A stretch of 64,000 nucleotides of DNA from Bradyrhizobium sp. Ce-3 (GCF_022835695.1 NZ_BQUV01000004.1:62001-126000), one strand, 5' to 3'; shown: positions 7,411 to 16,887, counted from the stretch's first letter. Made by a program: numbers and translations. Notes: generated from the letters alone by a model not told the origin.

Positions 7411-8480
7411 TACTTGAAAAAATGCACGAGGCCGATGCTCAGGCCCAAGAGCAGCATCAGCGACAGCGTGACGGCTGCCGTCACGCGGCCGCCGACGGTC
7501 GAGAGCACGCGCACGTCGACGCCGAGCCCGAGCGCGGCCATCGAGACGACGGTGAGGATCGCCGCCGTCTTCGTCACGGGCGCGATCGCAATGTCTGGCA
7601 CCAGCTGGAACGAGCGCAGCGCGGCCAGCACCAGGAAGCCGATGATGAACCACGGCACCAGCTTGAATGGGCTGATCGCGGCGGCCTTCGCGCTGCCCTC
7701 CCCGGCGGTTCCCGTCTTGCGCCGCCGCGCCACCAACAGCGAGAGCGCGACCACGATCGGGCCCAGCATCAAAACCCGCACCAGCTTCACCAGCGTGCCG
7801 ATCTGGGTCGAGACGATGCCGGCCGGCACGGTTGCCGCCAGCACCTGCGGCACGGCGTAGACCGTGAGGCCTGCGAGGATGCCGTATTGCGTCGCCGTCA
7901 GCTTCAACAGCGGAATCAGCAGCGGCAGGCCGAGCACCATCAGCACGCCGAGAATGGCGGTGAACGAGATCGACGAGGCGATGTCGTCGCCATCGGCCTC
8001 GATGACCGGCGCCACCGCCGCGATCGCGGAATTGCCGCAGATCGAGTTGCCGCAGGCGATCAGGATCGCGAGCTTGGTCTTGAGCCCGAGCATCCGGCTG
8101 AGGCCGTAGCTGACCGCCAGCATGATCACGACCGTGACCGCGATGGCACCGATCAGGAGCCAGCCCGAGGCCAGGATCGCGGCAAAACTGATCGAGGCGC
8201 CGAGCAGCATCACGGCGACCTCGAGCAGCTGCTTGGCGCTGAAGGCGATGCCCGAGCGCCAGCGCGCCGCCGGTTCCCAGAGGGTCCGCACCGCCATGCC
8301 GAGCAGGATCGCGACCACCAGGGCCTCGATATAGGGATGGTCGAAAACCCGCTCCTCGACGGCCTGGATGCCGAGTGAGACGACGGTGACCACCCCGCAG
8401 AGCAGAATGCCCGGAATGAGCAGGAATATGCGCTTCAGCGCCCCCTGCTTCTGCCCCCTGTCTTGTTCTTGTTCCGGCAC
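7410..8480 (-). CDS. YeiH/UPF0324 family membrane protein (putative sulfate exporter)
   Basis: The 356-residue integral membrane protein has about ten hydrophobic helices and the family signatures CGNSICGNSAIAA in the middle and LGLGVD near the C-terminus. Homologues (E. coli YeiH) are predicted, not proven, to export sulfate or another small anion; several are linked to sulfite or taurine metabolism. It is divergent from a LysR-type regulator with 86 bases between the starts, the common yeiE-yeiH-like layout. The stop codon is shared with the end of a palindromic repeat. Confidence 0.85.
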   Translation of the reverse strand: MPEQEQDRGQKQGALKRIFLLIPGILLCGVVTVVSLGIQAVEERVFDHPYIEALVVAILLGMAVRTLWEPAARWRSGIAFSAKQLLEVAVMLLGASISFAAILASGWLLIGAIAVTVVIMLAVSYGLSRMLGLKTKLAILIACGNSICGNSAIAAVAPVIEADGDDIASSISFTAILGVLMVLGLPLLIPLLKLTATQYGILAGLTVYAVPQVLAATVPAGIVSTQIGTLVKLVRVLMLGPIVVALSLLVARRRKTGTAGEGSAKAAAISPFKLVPWFIIGFLVLAALRSFQLVPDIAIAPVTKTAAILTVVSMAALGLGVDVRVLSTVGGRVTAAVTLSLMLLLGLSIGLVHFFK

Positions 8481-8566
8481 GAAATCCTCTTTTCGGAGAA
8501 GATTTTATGCGCCCTGACGCGCGCCTTGGCTAATATCTTTTCGGACTGCCCCGATAGAGAGAAGTT

Positions 8567-9538
8567 ATGTCCCTCAACCTGCATCTGCTCCGCCTGTTCG
8601 CGGCCGTGGCGAGAACTGGAAGCTTCTCCCGCGCCGCCGACCTCCTGCACATCAGCCAGCCGGCGATCTCCAAGGGCGTGCGGGATTTCGAGCTGCAGGT
8701 CGGCTGCCGGCTGCTCGACCGGACCCCGAAGGGGGTGCGGCCGACCCGGGAGGGCGCGGCGCTGGCGCGGCACGCCGAGACGCTGTTCGCGGCCGAGCGC
8801 GCCGCCGAGGACGAATTGCAGGCGCTGCGCAACCTCGACAGCGGCTCGCTGCGGATCGGCGCCAGCACCACGATTGCGACCTACATGATCCCGGAATATC
8901 TCGGCGTATTCCACCGCGCCTTTCCCGGCATCGATCTCCATGTCGTGAGCGCCAACACCTCTGACATCGCCGCGCTGATGCTCGGACATGAGATCGAAAT
9001 CGCCCTGGTCGAGGGGCCGGTCGAGGACGAGAACCTGACCAGCGACGCCTGGCGAACCGATTTGATGGTCCTGATCGCGGGCCCCGATCATCGCTTCGCG
9101 GCCGCCGCAGGCCCGATCGACGTCGGCCTGCTCAACGACGAGATCCTGATCGCGCGCGAACCGGGCTCAGGCACCCGCGAGGTGGTCGCACAGGCGCTGG
9201 CCGCCCACCGCGTCGAGCCGCAGCGCACCCTCGAGATCGGCAGCACCGAGGCGATCAAGCAGGCGGTGGCGGCAGGCGTCGGCGTTGCCATCGTGTCGGT
9301 GGCGACGATCGACGATCAGGTGAAGCTCGGAAAACTGAAGGTGATCCCGATCAAGGGCGTCCATATCGAGCGCACGCTGTGGCAATTGAAATCGCCCGGC
9401 CGGCTCGATGTGCCGGCAGCCGTCGCGTTCGAGGGGATCGTTCGGGAGACACGCGCGGCGACGGCGGCGGCGCGGATTGTGGCGGCTAAAGTGCGGCGAA
9501 CAGACCCTGCGCCCAGGCAACGGCACGCTCGAAATTGA
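8567..9538 (+). CDS. LysR family regulator divergent from yeiH
   Basis: The 323-residue protein has the LysR winged helix-turn-helix in the first 60 residues (FSRAADLLHISQPAISKGVRD) and a two-lobed effector domain. The effector domain resembles the CysB/CbbR-like group, with REPGSGTREV in the anion-binding region. It most likely activates the divergent yeiH-type gene in response to a sulfur or carbon metabolite. Its 3' end overlaps a convergent small membrane-protein gene by about 50 bases. Confidence 0.88.
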   Translation: MSLNLHLLRLFAAVARTGSFSRAADLLHISQPAISKGVRDFELQVGCRLLDRTPKGVRPTREGAALARHAETLFAAERAAEDELQALRNLDSGSLRIGASTTIATYMIPEYLGVFHRAFPGIDLHVVSANTSDIAALMLGHEIEIALVEGPVEDENLTSDAWRTDLMVLIAGPDHRFAAAAGPIDVGLLNDEILIAREPGSGTREVVAQALAAHRVEPQRTLEIGSTEAIKQAVAAGVGVAIVSVATIDDQVKLGKLKVIPIKGVHIERTLWQLKSPGRLDVPAAVAFEGIVRETRAATAAARIVAAKVRRTDPAPRQRHARN

Positions 9539-9707
9539 ACACGCCGGGCTCGAAATAGACGGCGCGCGCCAGCACGATCCCGACCACCAGCACCCAGAAC
9601 ACGCTGGTGCCTGCGGTCTTCAGCCATTTCGACACGCCTTCGCTCGCGGCCGAGGAATCGACCGCGGGAACCGGCTCGCCGAAGGGATCGAATGCGGATT
9701 GGCTCAT
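9486..9707 (-). CDS. Small single-pass membrane protein
   Basis: The predicted 73-residue protein has an acidic N-terminus (QSAFDPFGEPVPAV) and one transmembrane helix (VFWVLVVGIVLARAVYF). I recall similar short proteins as conserved hypotheticals in Bradyrhizobium, but cannot name a family. The start at 9707 leaves a compact protein; a longer frame to 9860 looks unlike coding sequence. It overlaps the convergent LysR gene and sits downstream of a histidine kinase on the same strand. Function unknown. Confidence 0.5.
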   Translation of the reverse strand: MSQSAFDPFGEPVPAVDSSAASEGVSKWLKTAGTSVFWVLVVGIVLARAVYFEPGVFNFERAVAWAQGLFAAL

Positions 9708-9856
9708 CGTCGTACCATCAGTGAATATGGTGACAATGTCGCAACGACGGGGGCGGAAGCAAGGGTCGCGGAATGCCTTTTGCGCCGATACCTTGGAAGG
9801 ACGTTTCCCGGCCCCATGACCGGGGAGTATTTCCTTCTCGGCACCCCAATCCGACG

Positions 9857-11095
9857 TCAACCGTCGGTCCCGCGCTGCGGCGCCAGGCGCGGCAACGTGA
9901 TCCGCACGCTGGTCCCCATGCCCGGGGCGCTGTCGAGATGGAGTTCGCCGCCGAGCCGGTTCGTGACGACGTTGTGCACGATGTGAAGTCCGAGCCCGAT
10001 ACGGCCGAGGTCCCGGCGCGTGGTGAAGAACGGATCGAAGGCCTGCCGCAGCACCTCGCTACTCATCCCGCAGCCATCGTCGGCGAACAGGATCTCGACC
10101 TGGTCCGCGCCTGACGCGCGCAGCCGGAGCGTGATGGTGCCGCCCTTGCCATCCGGAAATGCGTGCACGACGGAATTGACGAACAGGTTGGTCAGCGCCT
10201 GGCCATAGGGGCCCGGATAGCTGTTCATCGCAAGACCGGACGGACAATCGACCTCGAGCGCCAGATTGTTCTTCGGCAACGCCGGACGCAGGTTCGACAG
10301 CACCTGCTCGGTCACTTCGCCGAGATCGAACTGACTGCGGTCGAAATAGCTGCGATCGACGGCGACCTGCTTGAACGATTGCACCAGGTCCGCCGCGCGC
10401 TTGAGGTTGCCGACCAGCAGCGACGACGCGCTTTCGACGACCTCGATGAAATCGCTCAGGCTGGAGCGCTTCAGCTTGCCGCGCGCGGCTTCCGCAGCGA
10501 AGTCGGCGCATTTCTGCTCCAGCACCGAGGCGACCGTCAGGCTGGTGCCGACCGGACTGTTGATCTCATGCGCGACACCGGCCACCAGGCGGCCGAGCGC
10601 CGCGAGCTTTTCCGCCTCGATCAGCGACGCCTGGGTCTCCTGCAGATGATGCAGGGCCTTCTCGGCCGCGTCGCGCGCGGCGCGGATCTCGCGTTCGCTG
10701 CGCTTGCGATCGGTGATCTCCTCGGCCGCGACGTTGACGCCGACGATGCTGCCGTTCGGCTCGCGCTGCGGATGCCAATGCGTGATCCAGCAGCGCTCGT
10801 CATTGTGGCCCGGGCGCTGGCCGTACACCTCGACGCCGGTCACGGGTTCTCCGGTCTCCATGATCGAGCGCACGATGCCTTCGACCGCGGTGGCGAGTGC
10901 GGGCACGCAATCGTGCACGGTGCGTCCGAGATGACCTTCGACGGAGATGCCGCAGATTTCGGTGAGCCGCTGGTTGATCTGGAGGTAACGGCAGTCGGGC
11001 GAGAGGTAGGCAAGACCGATCGGTGCAGTGTCATAGATCAGCTGCAGCGCCGGTTGTTTTGGGAACTGAACGTCCTGGACGACGGACGACCGCAT
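9857..11095 (-). CDS. PAS-domain sensor histidine kinase
   Basis: The 412-residue kinase has an N-terminal PAS domain (about residues 15-130, ending with the PAC-type segment AAEEITDRKRSE). A coiled linker leads to a HisKA dimerisation domain with phospho-acceptor His176 (GVAHEINSPVG). A C-terminal ATPase domain follows, with N box (NLFVNSVVHAF), G1 box (DDGCGM) and G2 box (GLGLHIV). There are no membrane helices, so it should be a cytoplasmic sensor. No receiver or response regulator is adjacent, so it is an orphan kinase here; signal and partner are unknown. Confidence 0.88.
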   Translation of the reverse strand: MRSSVVQDVQFPKQPALQLIYDTAPIGLAYLSPDCRYLQINQRLTEICGISVEGHLGRTVHDCVPALATAVEGIVRSIMETGEPVTGVEVYGQRPGHNDERCWITHWHPQREPNGSIVGVNVAAEEITDRKRSEREIRAARDAAEKALHHLQETQASLIEAEKLAALGRLVAGVAHEINSPVGTSLTVASVLEQKCADFAAEAARGKLKRSSLSDFIEVVESASSLLVGNLKRAADLVQSFKQVAVDRSYFDRSQFDLGEVTEQVLSNLRPALPKNNLALEVDCPSGLAMNSYPGPYGQALTNLFVNSVVHAFPDGKGGTITLRLRASGADQVEILFADDGCGMSSEVLRQAFDPFFTTRRDLGRIGLGLHIVHNVVTNRLGGELHLDSAPGMGTSVRITLPRLAPQRGTDG

Positions 11096-11215
11096 GTCCT
11101 TCCCCCCGTTGCGCGAAGTCTAGCGCGTCGGGGCCGGGTCGCAAATAGGCTCAGCCGGGCTGGAAGCGACGAGTCTGGTCCGTCCGGATCTGGCACGGGT
11201 CGAACTTCACCTGAA

Positions 11216-11371
11216 CCGTCATCCCCGCGCAAAGGCCTCGCCTTTGTCGCTGGAGGTGCAAGCGGAGCGAACCTCGAAGGATGCACGGCCACCGGCCGGG
11301 CCGTCGCCCCTACGAGACGCGCTGCGCGCTCCTCCAGCGACAACGGCGAAGCCGTTGCGCGGGGGTGACGG
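11216..11371. repeat. 41-bp terminal inverted repeats around a 74-bp core
   Basis: Arms at 11216-11256 and 11331-11371 are inverted copies with only four or five mismatches (beginning CCGTCATCCCCGCGCAA). They enclose a core with no coding signal. The structure resembles a dispersed extragenic palindrome or small MITE-like element. It fills most of the gap between the kinase and the amidohydrolase gene, which holds nothing else I can recognise. Confidence 0.7.
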
Positions 11372-11399
11372 TGTCAGAGTCGCAACGCGGTTGGCCACC

Positions 11400-12671
11400 T
11401 CAGCTATTCACTGCACCGTGCGGATGGAAATTCTCGACGAAGCGCAGCAGCACAAGCGCGCCGGTGTCGGCATCGGCGAGCTCGACATGCTCGGCCGGAT
11501 TGTGGCTGATCCCGCCGCGGCAGCGCACGAAGATCATGCCGATGTCGGCGACGTCGACCATCGCCATGCCGTCATGCCCGGCGCCGCTCGGCAGCTCGAA
11601 CACGGCATGGCCTTCGGCTGCGACCGCCTCGGCAATCTGCGTCTTCAGCCACGGCGCGCAGGGCACGCTGCGGTTCTCGTGGGTGACGTCGATCTGCAAG
11701 GCGAGTTCGCGGCGCTTCGCGATCGCCTCGATCTGCCGCACGATGTCGGCAACGGCACGCTTGCGGTGCATGTCGCTCTGCGAGCGGATGTCCATCGTGA
11801 ACGACACCTTGCCCGGGATCACGTTGGTAGCGCCGGGCATCGCGTTGATATAGCCGACGGTGCCGACCAGGCCGGCTTCGTCGCTCCGGCAGAATTGCTC
11901 GATCGCGACGATGCATTCGGCAGCGCCCGCCAGCGCATCGCGCCGCAGCTGCATCGGCACGGTGCCGGCATGCCCGGCCATACCGGTGAGACTGGCGGCC
12001 AACCGCGTCGCCCCTGAAATCGCGGTGACGACGCCGACCGGCAGCGCCTTTTCTTCCAGCACGGGGCCCTGCTCGATGTGCAGCTCGACATAGCCGAGCA
12101 GCTCGCGGCGGGCACGCGCCGCCTTGCCGATGTGATCGGGATCGAGGCCGAAGGCGATCAGCGCATCGCGCATCGACGTGCCGGCGCGATCGCGTGTATT
12201 GAGCACGCTCTCGTCGAACGTGCCGGCCACCGCGCGGCTGCCGAGCAAGGTCGAGGCGAAGCGCACGCCCTCCTCGTCGGCGAAGCCCACGATCTCGATC
12301 GCGAACGGCAGCCGCCTGCCGCGCCGGTTCAGATCGGCGACACAGGCGATCGCGGTGATGACGCCGAGCGGGCCGTCCCATCTTCCGGCGTCGCGCACGG
12401 TGTCGTAATGCGAGCCGAGCATCAGCGCCGGCAGGCCCGGCCGTTCGCCCTCGTAGCGGCCGCAGACATTGCCGATCGCATCGAGATGCGCGCTCATCCC
12501 GGCCTCGCGCATCCACGACAGGATGAGATCGGCCGCCTTGCGATGCTCGGGTGTGAGGAAGACACGCGCCAGATGCTCCGGCGTCTCGGAGATCGCCGCG
12601 AGCTGGTTGATCCGCGCCACGATCTCCTCGCCAAGCGAAGACAATTTCGAGGACGGTTTTGTCTCGCTCAT
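11400..12671 (-). CDS. Allantoate amidohydrolase / N-carbamoyl-amino-acid hydrolase, M20 family
   Basis: The roughly 423-residue metallo-hydrolase belongs to the AllC/HyuC/beta-ureidopropionase group of peptidase family M20. Metal ligands are visible as the His and Asp in GSHYDTV and WDGPLG, the Glu pair in DEEGVRF, His in HIEQGP and a late His in GGISHNP. These enzymes cleave N-carbamoyl groups, releasing ammonia and carbon dioxide from allantoate, ureidoglycine or N-carbamoyl amino acids; which one cannot be read from sequence. I prefer ATG 12671 because GGGAAA lies before it; 12683 would add four residues. It is divergent from the BMP/biuH operon, which suggests a shared nitrogen-scavenging role. 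Confidence 0.85.
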   Translation of the reverse strand: MSETKPSSKLSSLGEEIVARINQLAAISETPEHLARVFLTPEHRKAADLILSWMREAGMSAHLDAIGNVCGRYEGERPGLPALMLGSHYDTVRDAGRWDGPLGVITAIACVADLNRRGRRLPFAIEIVGFADEEGVRFASTLLGSRAVAGTFDESVLNTRDRAGTSMRDALIAFGLDPDHIGKAARARRELLGYVELHIEQGPVLEEKALPVGVVTAISGATRLAASLTGMAGHAGTVPMQLRRDALAGAAECIVAIEQFCRSDEAGLVGTVGYINAMPGATNVIPGKVSFTMDIRSQSDMHRKRAVADIVRQIEAIAKRRELALQIDVTHENRSVPCAPWLKTQIAEAVAAEGHAVFELPSGAGHDGMAMVDVADIGMIFVRCRGGISHNPAEHVELADADTGALVLLRFVENFHPHGAVNS

Positions 12672-13043
12672 GCTGTTTCCCATCAGTCCAACCCGGCGGC
12701 GGGGCCCGCCTCACTCGTAGCAGGCCCGATCCGATTCACCAGCCGGCAAATGGCGCCTTGTGTGCCGCCCCCGGCCGCGACCGTAACGGCCGCCCGGCGG
12801 TTAGCGACTGCTTAACGGCATTGCATACAACAGAGATTGATCGCCTACAAAATGGGCATGCCGATCCTGGGCGACTTGTGAATTCGATCCCGACAATCAC
12901 CATTTCCATTTATATTCAACGACTTACGCATCGATGACCGCCAAACGTGCTCTGGCACGAAGCTTGCGACACTCCGTTCAAGCGCCGCCGTCGGGCGGCT
13001 GCGGCAAGGACAGGCGGGCCGGACCCGCCGGAGGGAGCAGGCG
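12672..13043. other. Divergent control region of amidohydrolase gene and BMP operon
   Basis: This gap of about 370 bases carries no gene. It holds the sigma-54 promoter at 12953-12967 and, upstream of it, an AT-rich stretch (about 12885-12925) that could bend or bind IHF, as is usual upstream of such promoters. I saw no clear NtrC site and no obvious promoter for the leftward gene. Confidence 0.5.
12953..12967 (+). promoter_or_regulatory. Sigma-54 promoter of BMP transporter/biuH operon
   Basis: TGGCACG-AAGC-TTGC is a perfect -24/-12 element with correct spacing. The predicted transcript start is about 12 bases further on, giving a leader of about 65 bases before the first gene at 13044. Two more such promoters occur at 6151-6165 and 6230-6244. 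Confidence 0.85.
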
Positions 13044-14153
13044 ATGGATTTTGGCAGGATTTCAAGAAGGCATTTGTTGCAGGGAAGCGCGGCATTGGCG
13101 CTCGGCAGCACGCTCGGCATTCGCGGTGCGGCGGCTGCGGAAACCACGGTCGGCTTCATCTATGTCGGCTCGCGCGACGACTACGGCTACAACCAGGCCC
13201 ACGCGCAGGGCGCGGCCGCGGTGAAGAAGCTTCCCGGCATCAAGGTGGTCGAGGAAGAGAAGGTGGCCGAGACCGACGCGGTGGAGAAGACCATCGAGTC
13301 CATGGTCAATCTCGACGGCGCCACGCTGCTGTTTCCGACCTCGTTCGGCTATTACAACCCGCACGTCGTCAAGATGGCGGGCAAGTTTCCCAAGCTGCAT
13401 TTCGAGCATTGCGGCGGGCTGTGGTCCGACAAGGACCCGAAGAACGCCGGCAGCTATTTCGGCTATATCGACGAGGCGCAATACATCTCCGGCATCGTCG
13501 CCGGCTATTCGACCAAGAGCGGCAAGCTCGGCTTCGTCGCCGCCAAGCCGATCCCGCAGGTGCTGCGCAACATCAACGCGTTCACGCTCGGCGCCCGGCT
13601 CGCCAACCCGAAGGCGACCACGCAGGTGATCTTCACCGGCGACTGGTCGATGCCGGTCAAGGAAGCCGAGGCCACCAACAGCCTGATCGACCAGGGCGTC
13701 GACGTGCTGACCTGTCATGTCGACGGACCGAAGACGATGGTCGAGAACGCCGCGCGCCGCGGCGCGATGGTGTGCGGCTATCACGTCAACCAGTCGCCGC
13801 TGGCGCCGAAAGCCTATCTCACCGGCGCCGAATGGAATTGGGAAGCGCTGTACCCGAAATTCGTCAAGATGATCGTGGCTGGAGAAGCGATCCCGAACTT
13901 CTATCGCGGCGGCCTCAAGGAAGAGATCGTCAAGGTGTCGCCCTATGGCGAGATGGTCTCGGCGGAAGCGCGCAAGCATGCCGACGACGTCAAGGCCAAG
14001 TTCATGTCCGGCGAGTACACCATCTTCAAGGGCCCGATCGCCGACAACAAGGGCAAGACGGTGATCGCCGGCGGCACCGACCGCGGCCAGCAGGATCCCG
14101 AACTCGAGAAGATGGATTATCTGGTCGAGGGCGTGATCGGAGCCACCGCGTGA
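13044..14153 (+). CDS. BMP family ABC transporter substrate-binding protein
   Basis: The 369-residue periplasmic protein belongs to the BMP (basic membrane protein, PnrA-like) family. That family binds nucleosides and related nitrogen compounds; members beside amidohydrolases import purine- or urea-like substrates. The N-terminus has a twin-arginine signal (SRRHLLQG, then a hydrophobic core ending AAAAE), so it may be exported folded. The mature part shows the family pattern VGFIYVG, GYNQAHAQG and LLFPTSFGYY. It opens a five-gene operon behind a sigma-54 promoter, and its stop overlaps the next start by a GTGA junction. The ligand is probably biuret or a ureide (inference from biuH in the operon). 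Confidence 0.88.
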   Translation: MDFGRISRRHLLQGSAALALGSTLGIRGAAAAETTVGFIYVGSRDDYGYNQAHAQGAAAVKKLPGIKVVEEEKVAETDAVEKTIESMVNLDGATLLFPTSFGYYNPHVVKMAGKFPKLHFEHCGGLWSDKDPKNAGSYFGYIDEAQYISGIVAGYSTKSGKLGFVAAKPIPQVLRNINAFTLGARLANPKATTQVIFTGDWSMPVKEAEATNSLIDQGVDVLTCHVDGPKTMVENAARRGAMVCGYHVNQSPLAPKAYLTGAEWNWEALYPKFVKMIVAGEAIPNFYRGGLKEEIVKVSPYGEMVSAEARKHADDVKAKFMSGEYTIFKGPIADNKGKTVIAGGTDRGQQDPELEKMDYLVEGVIGATA

Positions 14154-15259
14154 CAACCGAGACGGCGGAAACGGTGGAGGCGGCCGGCGTTGCTCCGGCC
14201 GCCGATCCCGGCTTCCTCCAGCGCCACGGCGCAAGCATCGAATATATCCTGATCCCCGCTGCTGCGCTGGTCGGCGCGCTCGCGGTGTTCGGCGGCTTTG
14301 TCGCGCTCTACGGCAAGAACCCGCTCGACCTCTATTTCTACATGTATTACGGCGCGTTCGGCACCGCGTTCTCCTGGCAGAACACGCTGACCCGTGCGGC
14401 GCCCCTGATCCTGACCGCGCTGTGCACGGCACTGCCGGCGCAGCTCGGCATGGTGATCATCGGCGGCGAAGGCGCGCTGCTGATCGGCGCGCTGTCGGCG
14501 ACGTCGGCGGCGCTAGCGTTGCAGGGCGCCGCGCCGATCGTGGTGCAGATCGCGATGGTAATCGCGGGCATGATCGGCGGCGGCCTCTGGATCGCGCTGT
14601 CGGGCGGCCTGCGGCAGTATCGCGGGGTCAACGAGACGATCTCGAGCCTGCTGCTGGTCTATATCGCGCTTGCGATCCTCAACCATCTCGTCGAAGGGCC
14701 GATGCGCGATCCGGCGAGCCTCAACAAGCCGTCGACGCGCGAGATCGGCGCCGCCAACATGATCGGCAGCATTCCCGGCACCGACGTGCATTGGGGCCTG
14801 GTGTTCGGCCTGGTCGCCGCGGTTGCCGCCTACATCCTGATCTATCACACCACCTTCGGCTTCGCCGCGCGCGTAGCCGGCGGCAACATCCGCGCGGCAA
14901 AGATTGTCGGGCTTTCGGTCGGCAAGCTGATCATGACTGTCTGCTTCCTTGCCGGCAGCTGCGCCGGGCTCGCCGGCATGATCGAGGTCGCAGCGGTGCA
15001 GGGCCGCACCAATGCCAATCTCGCGGCGGGCTACGGCTTCACCGGTATCCTCGTCGCGTTCCTGGCGCGGCAGAATCCGCTGGCGATCATCCCGGTCGCG
15101 ATCCTGCTCGGCGGCATCTCCGCCTCCGGCGGATTGTTGCAGCGGCGGCTCGGCCTGCCCGACGCCTCCGTGCTGGTGCTGCAAGGCATCATCTTCGTCT
15201 TCGTGCTGGCAAGCGATGCGCTCTACGGGCGGATCGGTCTCCTGAAGGGAAAGTCCTGA
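14150..15259 (+). CDS. ABC transporter permease, BMP/simple-sugar type
   Basis: The 369-residue inner-membrane permease is of the RbsC-like (branched-chain/ribose) type that pairs with BMP proteins. It has a cytoplasmic N-terminal tail of about 30 residues, then roughly eight to ten hydrophobic helices. The family loop appears at RVAGGNIRAAKIVGLSVGK, which contacts the ATPase. I start it at the GTG at 14150 because this overlaps the stop of the binding-protein gene (GTGA). A longer open frame runs upstream but only shadows the preceding gene. The next permease begins one base after its stop. Confidence 0.88.
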   Translation: MTTETAETVEAAGVAPAADPGFLQRHGASIEYILIPAAALVGALAVFGGFVALYGKNPLDLYFYMYYGAFGTAFSWQNTLTRAAPLILTALCTALPAQLGMVIIGGEGALLIGALSATSAALALQGAAPIVVQIAMVIAGMIGGGLWIALSGGLRQYRGVNETISSLLLVYIALAILNHLVEGPMRDPASLNKPSTREIGAANMIGSIPGTDVHWGLVFGLVAAVAAYILIYHTTFGFAARVAGGNIRAAKIVGLSVGKLIMTVCFLAGSCAGLAGMIEVAAVQGRTNANLAAGYGFTGILVAFLARQNPLAIIPVAILLGGISASGGLLQRRLGLPDASVLVLQGIIFVFVLASDALYGRIGLLKGKS

Positions 15260-15260
15260 C

Positions 15261-16187
15261 ATGGCGGACGCATCGCTCGGGCTCTGGACCGTTCCGCTCG
15301 CCGTGTTCGGCGGCGCCATCCGCGTCTCGACGCCGTTTTTGTTCGTCAGCCTCGGCGAGTGCATCACCGAACGCAGCGGCCGTATCAATCTCGGCCTCGA
15401 AGGCACGCTGGTGATGGGCGCGATGAGCGCCTACGGCATCTCCTATCTGTCGGGCTCGCCATGGTTGGGCGTGCTTGCGGCCGGCATCACCGGCGCCCTG
15501 TTCGGGGCGCTGCATGCCGGCATCTGCTCGCTGCCGCGGGTCAACGACATCGCGGTCGGCATCGCGCTGATGCTGCTCGGAACTGGTCTCGCCTTCTTCC
15601 TCGGCAAGCCGCTGATCGAGCCGACGGCAGCACGGTTGCCGGCGATCGATTTCGGCTGGTGGAGCGACGTCCCGCAGCTGCGCGCGGCGCTGCGCATCAA
15701 CGTGCTGTTCCTGATCGGTGTCGCGATCGCGCCGCTGCTGTACTGGGCGTTCAAGACCACGCGCTGGGGCCTGCTGATCCGCACCGCCGGCGAAAGCGCC
15801 GACGCGGCGCGCGCGATGGGCCATTCCGTGCTGCTGATCCGGCTGCGCGCCACCATGGTCGGCGGCTTCCTCGCCGGCATCGGCGGCTCGTTCCTGTCGC
15901 TGTTCTATCCCGGCAGCTGGAACGAGGGCCTCTCCTCCGGCCAGGGCATCACGGCCGTGGCGCTGGTGATCTTCGCGCGCTGGGACCCGATGCTGTGCCT
16001 GTGGGCCTCGCTCGCCTTCGGCGGCGCCGCAGCGCTCGGGCCGGCGCTGCAATCGGTCGGCATCACCTCCGGCTACCATCTGTTCAATGCCGCGCCCTAC
16101 ATCCTGACCTTGGCGATCATGATCATCACCTGCTCGCCGAAGCGCACGCTGACCGGTGCGCCGGCCGAATTGTCGATCACCCGATAG
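15261..16187 (+). CDS. ABC transporter permease, second subunit
   Basis: The 308-residue permease is a partner of the preceding one, as BMP-type systems use two different permeases. The pattern [18 protein letters not shown] at the start and [17 protein letters not shown] in the cytoplasmic loop are hallmarks of the YufQ-like subunit. Eight or so hydrophobic segments fill the rest. Spacing to its neighbours is minimal (one base before, 16 bases after), so the whole block should be one transcript. Confidence 0.88.
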   Translation: MADASLGLWTVPLAVFGGAIRVSTPFLFVSLGECITERSGRINLGLEGTLVMGAMSAYGISYLSGSPWLGVLAAGITGALFGALHAGICSLPRVNDIAVGIALMLLGTGLAFFLGKPLIEPTAARLPAIDFGWWSDVPQLRAALRINVLFLIGVAIAPLLYWAFKTTRWGLLIRTAGESADAARAMGHSVLLIRLRATMVGGFLAGIGGSFLSLFYPGSWNEGLSSGQGITAVALVIFARWDPMLCLWASLAFGGAAALGPALQSVGITSGYHLFNAAPYILTLAIMIITCSPKRTLTGAPAELSITR

Positions 16188-16203
16188 ACCGCGAGATCAT
16201 TCC

Positions 16204-16887
16204 ATGCCCGAGCGCTTCATCAAGTCCGAGCCCTACGCGTGGCCCTACAATGGCGATTTGCGGCCGCAAAACACCGCGCTCATCATCATCGACATGCAGA
16301 CCGATTTCTGCGGCGTCGGCGGCTATGTCGACAAGATGGGCTACGACCTCTCGCTGACCCGGGCGCCGATCGAGCCGATCAAGAAGTTGCTTACGGTGAT
16401 GCGCGCGCAGGGTTTTCACATCATCCACACCCGCGAAGGCCACCGGCCGGACCTGGCCGACTTGCCCGCCAACAAGCGCTGGCGCTCGCGGCAGATCGGC
16501 GCCGGGATCGGCGATCCCGGGCCCTGCGGCCGCATCCTGGTGCGCGGCGAACCGGGCTGGGACATCATTCCCGATCTCGCGCCGCTGCCGGGCGAACCCA
16601 TCATCGACAAGCCCGGAAAAGGCTCGTTCTGCGCCACCGACCTCGAACTGATGCTGCGGCTGCGCGGCATCGAGAACATCGTGCTGACAGGCATCACCAC
16701 CGACGTCTGCGTCCACACCACGATGCGCGAGGCCAACGACCGTGGCTTCGAATGCGTGCTGGTCGAAGACTGCTGTGGCGCGACCGACAAAGGCAACCAC
16801 GACCACGCGCTGAAGATGATCAAGATGCAGGGCGGCGTGTTCGGCGCGGTGGCGACATCCGCCGACCTGATCGGGGCGCTGTCGTGA
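16204..16887 (+). CDS. biuH: Biuret amidohydrolase
   Basis: The 227-residue cytoplasmic cysteine hydrolase converts biuret to allophanate plus ammonia. It matches, as I recall it, the Rhizobium leguminosarum BiuH sequence along its whole length ([43 protein letters not shown]). The triad Asp30, Lys136, Cys169 has exactly the spacing of BiuH Asp36, Lys142, Cys175. The close relative RutB acts on ureidoacrylate, so a related ureide is possible. It lies inside an ABC transporter operon, between permease and ATPase genes, linking import to hydrolysis. No cyanuric acid hydrolase or allophanate hydrolase gene is in the window. Confidence 0.88.
   Translation: MPERFIKSEPYAWPYNGDLRPQNTALIIIDMQTDFCGVGGYVDKMGYDLSLTRAPIEPIKKLLTVMRAQGFHIIHTREGHRPDLADLPANKRWRSRQIGAGIGDPGPCGRILVRGEPGWDIIPDLAPLPGEPIIDKPGKGSFCATDLELMLRLRGIENIVLTGITTDVCVHTTMREANDRGFECVLVEDCCGATDKGNHDHALKMIKMQGGVFGAVATSADLIGALS

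Noticed and set aside
7422-8378. Plus-strand frame rich in His, Arg and Gln
   Set aside because: Antisense shadow of the yeiH-type membrane protein; the repetitive basic composition is typical of shadows in GC-rich DNA.
12947-14149. Longer start for the first permease
   Set aside because: The upstream part runs out of frame through the BMP gene; the GTG at 14150 overlapping the stop is the natural start.
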